A stretch of 8,009 nt of DNA from Bacteroidota bacterium (GTDB lineage: Bacteria > Bacteroidota > Bacteroidia > 2-12-FULL-35-15), in NCBI GenBank assembly GCA_021413595.1, contig JAIOQD010000124.1, positions 1 through 8,009 on the forward strand. The letters run 5' to 3'. The notes under the pieces were generated by a model. The model did not search any database. It saw only the letters and a program-made list of their open reading frames with translations, and had not been told where the DNA came from. This document shows positions 1 through 6,498 of this stretch, in pieces (the first letter of the stretch is position 1; each line of letters opens with the position of its first letter). The position numbers and the translations under genes were made by a program.

Positions 1-380
1 CGCTTTACATTCAAATGAAAAACAAGAAGTATCGTGTTAGTCGCGCTACGCTTTATAACACAATAGAATTACTTCTTAATTGTAGTTTAGTGACCAAGCA
101 TCAGTTTGGAAAAAATTTAGCACAATTTGAAAAATCATACGAGTTCAAACAGCACGATCATTTAATTTGTCAGGATTGTGAAAAAGTGTTTGAATTTTGT
201 GATCCACGATTACAGCAAATACAAGAAACAGCCGGTGATATTTTGGGATTCAAGATCGATCACCATTCTCTTAATTTATTTGGCAAATGTTGTAAGCTTG
301 CGAAAAACGGAACGTGTGAGAATAAAAAGTTAAACGACAAAAAACTTTCGTCTCAATCCTTTTCATCAGAAGGAGAATAG
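1..380 (+). CDS. Fur-family metal-responsive transcriptional regulator (5' end cut off)
   Basis: DNA-binding repressor of the Fur superfamily, which includes Fur, Zur and PerR; which metal or stress it senses cannot be told from this fragment. The frame is open from base 3 (L-Y-I-Q before the Met at 15), so that Met is internal and most of the N-terminal domain is missing. Counting from that Met, SRATLYNTIELL (9-20) is the recognition helix of the winged-helix domain (family pattern S.aTvYrtl.lL). HDHLICQDC (47-55) is the typical start of the dimerisation domain with His ligands and a CxxC zinc site. DHHSLNLFGKC (82-92) is the late His/Cys region; here the cysteines are C92, C93 and C101 rather than the usual second CxxC. 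The tail is polar and rich in Lys and Ser. It is followed after 82 bases by the STAS gene on the same strand. Family assignment is firm; subtype is open. Confidence 0.9.
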   Translation, partial: LYIQMKNKKYRVSRATLYNTIELLLNCSLVTKHQFGKNLAQFEKSYEFKQHDHLICQDCEKVFEFCDPRLQQIQETAGDILGFKIDHHSLNLFGKCCKLAKNGTCENKKLNDKKLSSQSFSSEGE

Positions 381-462
381 GCTTGAGAAGAATAAATTCA
401 ATTTTAAAAAAATGCAGATTTGAAAATATTTTTTTCTAATTTTCAGATTAACAAATTAACTT

Positions 463-810
463 ATGATATTCGAATACAAATCAAACAAGCTAAAAAACGT
501 CAACCAGTATCTTCTCTTTGGTGAACTCATCGATAGAAATCAGGCAAAAGACCTGCTGACAGAAATTGAGGCTACTATAGCTAAAGGTGAAAACAAAATT
601 CTACTCAATCTTCAGGAATTAAAATATATTAATAGCAGTGGGTTAAATGTATTCATAAATATTCTTACCAAGGCTCGCAAAGACTCAGGAGAGGTGGCTA
701 TTTGCTGCGTAAATAAAAAAATCACTGAACTATTGGTAATTACCAAGCTTGACAGTATTTTCAATGTTAGTGAAAATGAAGAAATAGCTATTGAGAGCTT
801 GAATAAATAG
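463..810 (+). CDS. single-domain STAS protein, anti-sigma-factor antagonist type
   Basis: A 115-residue protein made of one STAS domain. Its length and layout match SpoIIAA/RsbV, small cytoplasmic proteins that release a sigma factor by binding an anti-sigma kinase and are switched off by serine phosphorylation. LFGELID (18-24) corresponds to the LTGELD strand of SpoIIAA, and ILLNLQELKYINSSGLNVF (46-64) to the strand and loop carrying the phosphorylated serine. Aligned from memory with B. subtilis SpoIIAA, S58 falls on its phosphorylation site; the preceding Asp is Asn57 here. No anti-sigma kinase or sigma factor gene lies in the window, so the partner is unknown. It sits between the fur-like gene and purA. 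The ATG at 463 is preceded by A/T-rich sequence with no clear Shine-Dalgarno. It might instead serve in another STAS role, such as a transport or lipid-asymmetry system, but nothing nearby suggests that. Confidence 0.83.
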   Translation: MIFEYKSNKLKNVNQYLLFGELIDRNQAKDLLTEIEATIAKGENKILLNLQELKYINSSGLNVFINILTKARKDSGEVAICCVNKKITELLVITKLDSIFNVSENEEIAIESLNK

Positions 811-961
811 CCAATTTTTCAATTTAACAATTCAGCAGTAAGTAATTAAGCACTAAACAATTAAAACAATTTTTCATTTTAATAGAAGGCAATTTTAAAA
901 ACATAAATTCGTAACCTGTTCTTCTTTGAAGAATTCGTTAAAATTCGTAATTCGCAGCATA
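811..961. repeat. intergenic spacer with short direct repeats and a small hairpin upstream of purA
   Basis: AT-rich spacer between the STAS gene and purA. The 10-mer CAATTTTTCA occurs at 812-821 and again at 867-876. Close to purA, AAATTCGTAA occurs at 905-914 and 941-950, with the variant GAATTCGTTA at 931-940. A 6-bp hairpin, TTCTTC-TTT-GAAGAA, lies at 919-933. I see no convincing Bacteroidota promoter (TTTG then TAnnTTTG at the usual spacing). The repeats could be remnants of a short repeat family or a leader structure; function is unknown. Confidence 0.4.
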
Positions 962-2257
962 ATGAAAGTAGATGTATTATTAGGTCTTCAATGGGGAGAC
1001 GAAGGGAAAGGAAAAATTGTAGATGTATTAACACCGAAATATGATATTATCGGGCGTTTCCAAGGCGGACCAAATGCAGGACATACCCTGGAGTTTAATG
1101 GTATTAAGCATGTGCTTCATACTATACCTTCCGGTATTTTTCACGACAAAAAAATAAACGTTGTTGGTAACGGTGTAGTGATCGACCCAGTCATTTTCAA
1201 AAAAGAAATTGATGCGTTGATAAAACTGAATGTTGATGTAAAATCAAAATTAGTGATCTCTAAACGTGCTCATTTAATTTTACCGACACACCGCCTTCTG
1301 GATGCAGCATCTGAAGCAAGCAAAGGCAAGGAGAAAATCGGATCTACCCTTAAAGGTATTGGACCAACTTACATGGACAAAACAGGTCGTAACGGTTTGC
1401 GTATAGGTGATATCGACAGTCCTGATTTTAAAAATAAATACAATGCCTTGGTTGAAAAGCATAAACAATTATTGAATTTCCATAATTATCAATACAATCT
1501 TACTGAGCTTGAACCAGCTTGGTTTGAAGGCATTGAAGTTTTAAAAAGTTTAAAACGAGTGGAAAGCGAACATTATATTGATGAAGCATTAAAAAATAAC
1601 AAAGCGATATTGGCTGAAGGAGCACAAGGATCTTTATTAGATATTGATTTTGGTTCATACCCGTTTGTAACATCATCAAACACTATATGTGCAGGTGCTT
1701 GTACAGGTTTAGGAATTGCACCTAATAAAATTGGAAATGTAATTGGTATTTTTAAAGCATACTGCACACGTGTGGGCAGCGGGCCTTTCCCAACCGAACT
1801 AAACGATGAAGTAGGTGAGCAGATAAGAAAAACAGGCAATGAATATGGCTCTACTACCGGTCGTCCGAGACGAACAGGATGGTTGGATTTGCCTGCACTT
1901 AAATATGCTATTATGATAAATGGCGTTACTGAATTAATGATGATGAAAGCCGATATCTTAAGTGGTTTTGAAACTATAAAAGTGTGTACGCATTACAATT
2001 ATCAAGGTGAAAAAATTAATTATCTGCCTTATGATTATTCTCCTGAATTACTTTCACCAGTTTACAAAGAATTAAAAGGCTGGAACCAGGATCTAACAGG
2101 ACTTAACAGCCCTGACCAAATGCCTGAACAATTAAATGAATACATTGCATTTATTGAGCGTGAAGCTGGTGTTCCAATTTCAATTGTTTCTGTCGGCCCT
2201 GACCGTACTCAAACATTGATGCGCGCAAAAAACAGCCCTACTCCTGCCCTACCTTAA
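962..2257 (+). CDS. purA: adenylosuccinate synthase
   Basis: Cytoplasmic GTP-dependent enzyme joining IMP and aspartate to give adenylosuccinate, the first committed step from IMP to AMP. The ATG at 962 is preferred over an in-frame TTG at 926 because the family's conserved N-terminus (KVDVLLGLQWGDEGKGK) starts directly after it, and this start puts the catalytic Asp and His at 13 and 41, as in E. coli. Other signatures: GGPNAGHT (35-42), STLKGIGPTYMDK, EGAQGSLLDIDFGSYPFVTSS, CTRVGSGPFPTE, TTGRPRRTGWLDL and the late VSVGPDRTQT. The product is 431 residues, normal for the family. The C-terminus is odd: after the conserved VSVGPDRTQT come LMRAKNSPTPALP, and the last ten or so codons run into the hairpin repeat around the stop, so the tail is probably repeat-derived. 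It is followed after 57 bases by the OstA-like gene on the same strand. Confidence 0.98.
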   Translation: MKVDVLLGLQWGDEGKGKIVDVLTPKYDIIGRFQGGPNAGHTLEFNGIKHVLHTIPSGIFHDKKINVVGNGVVIDPVIFKKEIDALIKLNVDVKSKLVISKRAHLILPTHRLLDAASEASKGKEKIGSTLKGIGPTYMDKTGRNGLRIGDIDSPDFKNKYNALVEKHKQLLNFHNYQYNLTELEPAWFEGIEVLKSLKRVESEHYIDEALKNNKAILAEGAQGSLLDIDFGSYPFVTSSNTICAGACTGLGIAPNKIGNVIGIFKAYCTRVGSGPFPTELNDEVGEQIRKTGNEYGSTTGRPRRTGWLDLPALKYAIMINGVTELMMMKADILSGFETIKVCTHYNYQGEKINYLPYDYSPELLSPVYKELKGWNQDLTGLNSPDQMPEQLNEYIAFIEREAGVPISIVSVGPDRTQTLMRAKNSPTPALP

Positions 2258-2272
2258 TACCTCTCCTATTAA

Positions 2273-2295
2273 CCTCCTCTCTTAAAGAGAGGAGG
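2273..2295. repeat. perfect hairpin (10-bp stem, 3-nt loop) just after purA
   Basis: CCTCCTCTCT (2273-2282) and AGAGAGGAGG (2286-2295) are perfect inverse complements around the loop TAA. The pyrimidine-rich flank reaches back through the purA stop into its last codons. The hairpin resembles CCCTCTCC/GGAGAGGG repeats scattered in Bacteroidota genomes. No T-run follows on the + strand (instead A-rich sequence leading to the next start), so it is not a standard intrinsic terminator; it could still affect purA mRNA stability or translation of the next gene. Confidence 0.7.
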
Positions 2296-2314
2296 CGAGA
2301 TGTAAAAAAAATAA

Positions 2315-3994
2315 ATGAAAAAGATAAAGGCTAAAGCATGCATAAACCAGTCCTCTCTCCTTTGGAGAGGGTTAAGGAGAAGTATTTTATTTTTTTTATT
2401 TTTCATTCCATTCTACTCCTATTCTCAAAAACAAGTTGAAATTCTTAATGCAGGTTCTTTAAAAGTTGCAAGTAATATAGCAGCGGGTGCTAAACGATTG
2501 ATTGGTGACGTGCAATTTAAACATGAGAATACATTAATGTTTTGCGACAGTGCGTATTTTTACTCAGATAATTCATTGGATGCTTTCGGACATGTACGTA
2601 TCCAGGAAAATGATGGTATTAACTTGTATGGTGATCTATTGAAATACAGTGGTAATACAAAAATAGCGGTATTAACAAGAAATGTAATTATTAACAAAGG
2701 TGATATGCAACTCACTACTGATATATTGAATTATGACATTGCAACCGGCATTGGATATTACACCACGCCAGCCAGAATCGTTAATAAAGACAATATACTT
2801 ACAAGTGACCGTGGCTCATTTCATTCAAAAACAAACGATTTTAATTTCAAAAAAAATGTAGTACTTACCAATCCGCAATTTGTAATTAATTGCGATACGA
2901 TGCGCTATAATACATTATCAAAAGTTACTTATTTCCTAGGGCCTACCACCATCAAGGGCAAAGAGAACCTAATCTATTGTGAAGACGGATGGTATGATAC
3001 CAATAACGATCTGTCCCGTTTTAATAAAAATGCATACATCATCAGCAAAGAACAAAAAATGATCGGTGATAGTATTTACTATGATCGCAAACAAGGTATT
3101 GGTAGGGCATTTAGTAATATTCAGATCATTGATACTACACAAAATCTTACGATCAAAGGAGATTATGCTATTCATTATGAACTGAATGACTTTTCGTTTG
3201 TTACCGGGAGAGCCTTGCTAACTCAGATGTATGAAAAAGACACCTTGTATTTACATGCTGATACCTTGAAAGTAACGAGCACTAATTCTAACAAATCACG
3301 TATTCAACCAAAGGCTACAATTAAAGAAACAAAAGGCAAAGGCAAAGAATCAAAAAATAAAAAACAAAAAGCAAAAGAGACTGAACAGCCCGAAATTAAA
3401 GAAATTGCAGGGGCTACTGATTCAATTTCAAGTGGCAAACAATTATTTGCATATCATAAAGTGAAATTTTTTAAAAATGACCTGCAAGGGAAATGCGATT
3501 CACTATCCTACACCACAATGGATTCTACTATGAAATTATACGGGAGACCTATAATTTGGTCGGAAGAAAATCAATTGACAGCTGACAGCATGAAAATACA
3601 AACAGGAAATAAATCAATACAATCAATTGAATTAAAAAGTAGCGGGTTTATTGTATCCATGGAGGATAGCATACATTACAATCAAATACGAGGTAAATAC
3701 ATGAAAGGTTTTTTCAAGAAAAATGATCTATATCTTATTAAAGTGGAAGGCAACGGACAAACTATTTATTATGCAAAAGAAAAGGAAAGGATAAAAGCCG
3801 TAAATCGTGCTGATTGCACTAATTTAAATATTTATATGAAGGATAAAAAAATGCATCACATTACTTTTATCACAAAGCCGGAAGCGACTCTTTACCCTCT
3901 TGAACAAATAGATGTAAAAGAATTGAAGCTAAAAGATTTTAATTGGAGAGGGGCTGAAAAGCCACTTAAAGTGGAAGATATCTTTACCTGGTAG
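2315..3994 (+). CDS. exported OstA/LptA-like envelope protein
   Basis: A 559-residue exported protein of the OstA/LptA (organic solvent tolerance) superfamily, whose members form beta-jellyroll scaffolds that carry lipopolysaccharide across the periplasm. An in-frame TAA directly before the ATG at 2315 fixes the earliest start. The N-terminus has many Lys and Arg residues and then a hydrophobic run, ILFFLFFIPFYSYSQ (24-38), a likely signal peptide. From about residue 48 there are repeating beta-strand units typical of OstA: GDVQFKHENTLMFCDSAYFY, DAFGHVRIQENDGINLYGD, LTTDILNYDIATGIGYYTTP, then similar units to about 320. Residues 325-365 form a Lys/Glu-rich low-complexity linker with a KGKGKESKNKKQKAKE stretch at about 340-355, followed by more OstA-like strands to the end. 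Residues 11-23 (NQSSLLWRGLRRS) are encoded by a hairpin repeat. A role in LPS transport is inferred from the family, not shown here. Confidence 0.86.
   Translation: MKKIKAKACINQSSLLWRGLRRSILFFLFFIPFYSYSQKQVEILNAGSLKVASNIAAGAKRLIGDVQFKHENTLMFCDSAYFYSDNSLDAFGHVRIQENDGINLYGDLLKYSGNTKIAVLTRNVIINKGDMQLTTDILNYDIATGIGYYTTPARIVNKDNILTSDRGSFHSKTNDFNFKKNVVLTNPQFVINCDTMRYNTLSKVTYFLGPTTIKGKENLIYCEDGWYDTNNDLSRFNKNAYIISKEQKMIGDSIYYDRKQGIGRAFSNIQIIDTTQNLTIKGDYAIHYELNDFSFVTGRALLTQMYEKDTLYLHADTLKVTSTNSNKSRIQPKATIKETKGKGKESKNKKQKAKETEQPEIKEIAGATDSISSGKQLFAYHKVKFFKNDLQGKCDSLSYTTMDSTMKLYGRPIIWSEENQLTADSMKIQTGNKSIQSIELKSSGFIVSMEDSIHYNQIRGKYMKGFFKKNDLYLIKVEGNGQTIYYAKEKERIKAVNRADCTNLNIYMKDKKMHHITFITKPEATLYPLEQIDVKELKLKDFNWRGAEKPLKVEDIFTW
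2353..2371. repeat. CCTCTCTCC/GGAGAGGG hairpin repeat inside the 5' coding end of the OstA-like gene
   Basis: CTCTCC (2355-2360) pairs with GGAGAG (2364-2369) around TTT; a T-G wobble (2354/2370) and a C-G pair (2353/2371) extend it to 8 bp. The flanking TTAAGGAG is also typical of this repeat type. It lies about 80 bases from the related hairpin at 2273-2295 and is translated as part of SSLLWRGLRRS in the charged region before the hydrophobic core of the signal peptide. Confidence 0.65.
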
Positions 3995-4006
3995 ATTTAA
4001 AATTTG

Positions 4007-4034
4007 TTGAATGGTAAATGTTGGATGTTGAATT
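4007..4034. repeat. degenerate heptamer array (TTGGATG type) in the convergent spacer
   Basis: Four consecutive 7-base units: TTGAATG, GTAAATG, TTGGATG, TTGAATT. They fill much of the 69-bp gap between the stops of the OstA-like gene and thiH. The same TTGGATG unit forms a cleaner array inside thiD at 7906-7930. The gap also contains AAATTTGTT (4000-4008) and AACAAATTT (4057-4065), a weak 9-bp inverted repeat with a 48-base loop overlapping the thiH stop; no strong bidirectional terminator is seen. Confidence 0.5.
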
Positions 4035-4063
4035 GTTTCGTTCATTTAGCATTAAAAACAAAT

Positions 4064-5173
4064 TTAAGATAAAACATTATCCCAATCCTTCCAAACAACT
4101 TCGTACCCGCTATTTGTAATTAATGCAGCGATCTCTTCTGCACTTCTTTCATCCGATATTTCAAACTGCTCCAGTGATCCTGTATCAACGGCATATCCAC
4201 CGGGATTAGTTTTTGAGCCGGCACTCATACTGGTAACACCCAATGGAATAATATTATTTCTGAATTTCTCCGACTCTCTTGTTGAAATAGATAGTTCAAC
4301 TTCTTCATTCAGTAAACGATATGCACATATCAGTTGTAACAATTCTTTATCTGTTACAATTACATTGGGCTCAATGATCCCTTCCGCGGGGCGCATACGA
4401 GGGAATGAAATGGAATATTTAGTTTGCCAGTATTTTTTTTGTAAATAATCTAAATGCATCGCACAATAAAATGAATCCACACGCCAATCTTCCAAACCTA
4501 ATAATATTCCTAAACCAATTTTGTGAATTCCTGCTTCTCCTATTCTATCAGGTGTTTCCAAACGATAATCAAAATTTGATTTTTTTCCTTTTGGATGGTA
4601 GGTTTTGTAAACTTCCTGATGGTACGTTTCCTGGTAAACTAAAACAGAATAAACTCCTGCTTCGTGCAATCGCCTGTATTCATCGGTTTCCAATGGTTGT
4701 ACCTCAATGGAAATATTGGCAAATTGTGATCTTATGATTTCAATGGCTTTAAGAAAAAAATCAACGTGCACAATTTGATTGGCCTCACCTGTTACCAATA
4801 AAATATGGTTAAAGCCATGTTTTTTTATTTCTTCAACCTCCTTGATAATTTCTTTTTCGGAAAGTGTTTTACGTTTTACTTTATTATCAAAACTAAAACC
4901 ACAGTAGGTACAAATATTATTACACTCGTTACTCAGATACATTGGAGCATACATTTGTATCGTTTTACCAAAACGTTTTTTAGTTAATTGATTACTCAGC
5001 TGTGCCATTTTTTCCAGATAGGGAACAGCCGCAGGGGAAATAAGTGCTTTAAAATCTTCAAGTGTTCTTCGGCCAGATGCAAGCGCTTTTTCTACATCCT
5101 GCGAAGTTTTATCGTAGATCGCCTTCTTAACTTCTTCCCAATTTTGTGAATTATATAACTCTTTAAAACTCAT
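4064..5173 (-). CDS. thiH: 2-iminoacetate synthase ThiH (radical SAM)
   Basis: Radical-SAM enzyme that splits tyrosine into 2-iminoacetate (dehydroglycine) and p-cresol; the iminoacetate is used by ThiG to build the thiazole ring of thiamine. The 369-residue protein is close to the family's usual length. The cluster motif is C84-NNI-C88-TY-C91 (CxxxCxxC) within YLSNECNNICTYCGF. VTGEANQIV, EVQPLETDEYRRLHEAG, VYQETYH, GLGILLGLEDWR, SFPRMRPAEG and the late STRESEKFRNNIIPLGVTSMSAGS stretch are all ThiH-like. It is the last gene of the thi cluster here: downstream is the convergent OstA-like gene, and no thiF follows. A 197-bp spacer containing an inverted repeat separates it from thiG upstream. 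The ATG at 5173 is preceded by A-rich sequence without a Shine-Dalgarno site. Confidence 0.97.
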   Translation of the reverse strand: MSFKELYNSQNWEEVKKAIYDKTSQDVEKALASGRRTLEDFKALISPAAVPYLEKMAQLSNQLTKKRFGKTIQMYAPMYLSNECNNICTYCGFSFDNKVKRKTLSEKEIIKEVEEIKKHGFNHILLVTGEANQIVHVDFFLKAIEIIRSQFANISIEVQPLETDEYRRLHEAGVYSVLVYQETYHQEVYKTYHPKGKKSNFDYRLETPDRIGEAGIHKIGLGILLGLEDWRVDSFYCAMHLDYLQKKYWQTKYSISFPRMRPAEGIIEPNVIVTDKELLQLICAYRLLNEEVELSISTRESEKFRNNIIPLGVTSMSAGSKTNPGGYAVDTGSLEQFEISDERSAEEIAALITNSGYEVVWKDWDNVLS

Positions 5174-5230
5174 TTTTTTTTGATTTTAAAAATTATGCAT
5201 CAATGCCGTTTATGATAAAGCTAAAAACCA

Positions 5231-5298
5231 CGCACACAATCGACAAGCTCAGTGTGAATTCGTGAGATGGTCAGTCAGAGCTTGTCGAAGACTGTGCG
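5231..5298. repeat. imperfect inverted repeat (CGACAAGCTC family) between thiG and thiH
   Basis: CGACAAGCTC (5241-5250) pairs exactly with GAGCTTGTCG (5278-5287); outside it CGCACA (5231-5236) pairs with TGTGCG (5293-5298) across a small asymmetric bulge. The 27-base loop holds AGTGTGA and TCAGTCA, recalling the GTCAGTCTGAGCTTGTCGAAG repeats I know from many Bacteroidota genomes. It has no open frame and fills most of the thiG-thiH gap (5174-5370), where it could fold in the thi transcript. Confidence 0.75.
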
Positions 5299-5370
5299 CC
5301 AAGTAAATGTATTTCTAAACTAAAAAATATTTTGAACTATAATAAATTACAATACCCTTTTTTTTGAAAA

Positions 5371-6138
5371 TTAATCCAAAAATGCAGTAAGCGGACTGCT
5401 TGCTTCCGCTCTGTTTCTAGGTGTTCCTAATTTTGCTTCATAAGCCAATCTACCTGCCTCCACTGCCATTTTAAATGCTCTTGCCATTTCAACTGGGTTT
5501 CCTGCTACTGCAATTGCTGTATTTACCAATACTGCATCAGCACCCAATTCCATAGCCTTTGCAGCATCGGAGGGGGCACCAATTCCTGCATCAATAATAA
5601 CGGGAACTCTACTTTGCTCAATAATAATTTCCAAAAAATCAATTGTTTTCAATCCCTTATTACTTCCTATTGGAGAGCCGAGTGGCATAACAGCCGCTGT
5701 TCCAACATCTTCTAACCGTTTGCACAGCACAGGATCGGCATGAATGTAAGGTAACACAATAAAACCAAGTTTGGCAAGCTCTTCAGTAGCCTTTAATGTT
5801 TCGCTTGCATCGGGCATTAAATACCTTGGATCGGGATGAATCTCCAATTTTAACCAATTTGTTTCTAAAGCTTCGCGTGATAATTGTGCTGCCAAAACAG
5901 CTTCTTTAGCATTACGTGCACCGGAAGTATTAGGTAACAAATTTATGTGCTTGTGTTGCAAATGCGTTAACAAAAGATCGGTATCGGTTTCAAAATCTAC
6001 GCGCTTCAATGCAACAGTTACCAATTCTGAACAAGATGCAAGAACAGCTTCTTCCATGAGTTTTGCAGAACCAAATTTTCCCGTCCCTAAAAAAAGACGA
6101 GATTGGAATTCCTTATTAGCAATTATTAATTTTTTCAT
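5371..6138 (-). CDS. thiG: thiazole synthase ThiG
   Basis: TIM-barrel enzyme that condenses 1-deoxy-xylulose 5-phosphate, 2-iminoacetate from ThiH and sulfur carried on ThiS thiocarboxylate into the thiazole phosphate of thiamine. Its 255 residues are the normal length. Visible signatures: [10 protein letters not shown] (13-22), LPNTSGA (68-74), WLKLEIHPD (95-103) with K97 at the position of the Schiff-base lysine (Lys96 in B. subtilis ThiG, from memory), the phosphate-binding [13 protein letters not shown] (151-163), [11 protein letters not shown] (183-193), VLVNTAIA (203-210), and the late [13 protein letters not shown]. The ATG at 6138 lies only about 30 bases downstream (in the gene's direction) of a long inverted-repeat pair, with A/T-rich sequence and no Shine-Dalgarno in between. 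That repeat block separates it from thiE, so tight coupling to the upstream thi genes is lost or altered. Confidence 0.98.
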   Translation of the reverse strand: MKKLIIANKEFQSRLFLGTGKFGSAKLMEEAVLASCSELVTVALKRVDFETDTDLLLTHLQHKHINLLPNTSGARNAKEAVLAAQLSREALETNWLKLEIHPDPRYLMPDASETLKATEELAKLGFIVLPYIHADPVLCKRLEDVGTAAVMPLGSPIGSNKGLKTIDFLEIIIEQSRVPVIIDAGIGAPSDAAKAMELGADAVLVNTAIAVAGNPVEMARAFKMAVEAGRLAYEAKLGTPRNRAEASSPLTAFLD

Positions 6139-6167
6139 GTAATAAACTTTATATTATTTATTTTCTG

Positions 6168-6287
6168 ATGTCATCCCGAGCTTTTGCGAGGGATCTTGTT
6201 TTTATTTATGATACTGCTTTTGATCAGAAGATATTGCTTTGTAATTGACAAGATCCCTCTTGGCGAAAAGGCCAATCGGGATGACAT
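6168..6287. repeat. hairpin-unit inverted pair A, upstream of thiG
   Basis: Two copies of one hairpin unit, ACAAGATCCCTC-tip-TCGGGATGACA, facing each other. The left unit (6169-6199, reverse orientation) has the short tip GCAAAAGC; the right unit (6248-6286) has the tip TTGGC-GAAAAG-GCCAA. Between the whole arms, ATGTCATCCCGA (6168-6179) matches TCGGGATGACAT (6276-6287) and GAGGGATCTTGT (6188-6199) matches ACAAGATCCCTC (6248-6259), so either two small hairpins or one long stem can form. The centre (6200-6247) holds an imperfect 20-base direct repeat, GATACTGCTTTT at 6210 and GATATTGCTTTG at 6230. Confidence 0.9.
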
Positions 6288-6310
6288 TACTCCGAAAAAC
6301 TACTTCCAGC

Positions 6311-6341
6311 AATCTTAGTTAATCTTAAGTTAATCTAACTG
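6311..6341. repeat. short tandem repeat between pairs A and B
   Basis: Three adjacent units of 10-11 bases: AATCTTAGTT (6311-6320), AATCTTAAGTT (6321-6331) and the diverged AATCTAACTG (6332-6341). The third overlaps the tail of the GIY-YIG remnant. It may be slippage products of that gene end. Confidence 0.45.
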
Positions 6342-6353
6342 AATAAAATCCAT
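6330..6353 (-). pseudogene. C-terminal remnant of a second GIY-YIG gene
   Basis: On the - strand this stretch reads M-D-F-I-Q-L-D-stop. The intact GIY-YIG gene nearby ends N-F-D-F-I-Q-L-D-stop. Over the 21 bases coding DFIQLD-stop, 18 match and the three differences are all third-position synonymous changes (Ile ATT/ATA, Gln CAG/CAA, Leu TTA/TTG). Farther upstream in that frame the sequence runs within about 15 bases into repeat pair B, so nothing else of the gene is left. The short length keeps confidence moderate. Confidence 0.5.
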
Positions 6354-6367
6354 CTTTATTTTTCTCC

Positions 6368-6464
6368 TGTCATCCCGAGCTTTTGCGAGGGATCTTGTTT
6401 TTATTTATGATACTGCTTTTGATCAGCAAGATCTCTCTTGGCTAAAAAGCCAATCGGGATGACA
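6368..6464. repeat. hairpin-unit inverted pair B, downstream of the GIY-YIG gene
   Basis: Second inverted pair of the same unit. Its first 59 bases are identical to those of pair A (from 6169). It lacks 21 bases of the central part, which explains its 97 versus 118 bases. Outer arms TGTCATCCCGA (6368-6378) and TCGGGATGACA (6454-6464) match over 11 bp. The inner arm GAGGGATCTTG (from 6387) matches CAAGATCTCTC (6427-6437) with one mismatch. The tip at 6438-6453 is TTGGCT-AAAA-AGCCAA, a 6-bp stem. It begins 35 bases past the GIY-YIG stop codon, in that gene's direction. Confidence 0.9.
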
Positions 6465-6498
6465 TTTTAGACTTATGTCATTTTCTCCAATCCATTTT

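Noticed and set aside
419..444. Bacteroidota-type promoter before the STAS gene (TTTG ... TAATTTTC)
   Set aside because: The spacing of 14 bases is too short for the usual arrangement and the second element matches only partly.
926..961. Longer PurA beginning at a TTG codon at 926
   Set aside because: The 12 added residues match nothing known in PurA; the ATG at 962 gives the family's N-terminus and the usual positions of catalytic Asp13 and His41.
1280..1839. Two - strand open frames within purA
   Set aside because: They lie opposite a strongly conserved gene and their translations show no recognisable domain; treated as shadows.
2969..3175. - strand open frame within the OstA-like gene
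   Set aside because: Shadow of a well-supported coding region, with no domain or start signal.
3995..4066. Bidirectional terminator between the convergent genes
   Set aside because: The only inverted repeat is an AT-rich 9-bp pair with a 48-base loop; there is no GC-rich stem followed by a T-run.
4471..4987. Two + strand open frames opposite thiH
   Set aside because: Antisense to conserved ThiH sequence; the Phe-rich or low-complexity translations are typical of AT-rich shadows.
5174..5370. TPP riboswitch ahead of thiH, or ahead of thiG at 6139-6167
   Set aside because: The conserved THI-box segments (CTGAGA and ACCTGA-type) are absent; the sequence is repeat and AT-rich spacer.
5945..6142. 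+ strand open frame opposite the 5' part of thiG
   Set aside because: Fully antisense to conserved ThiG sequence and without a recognisable domain.
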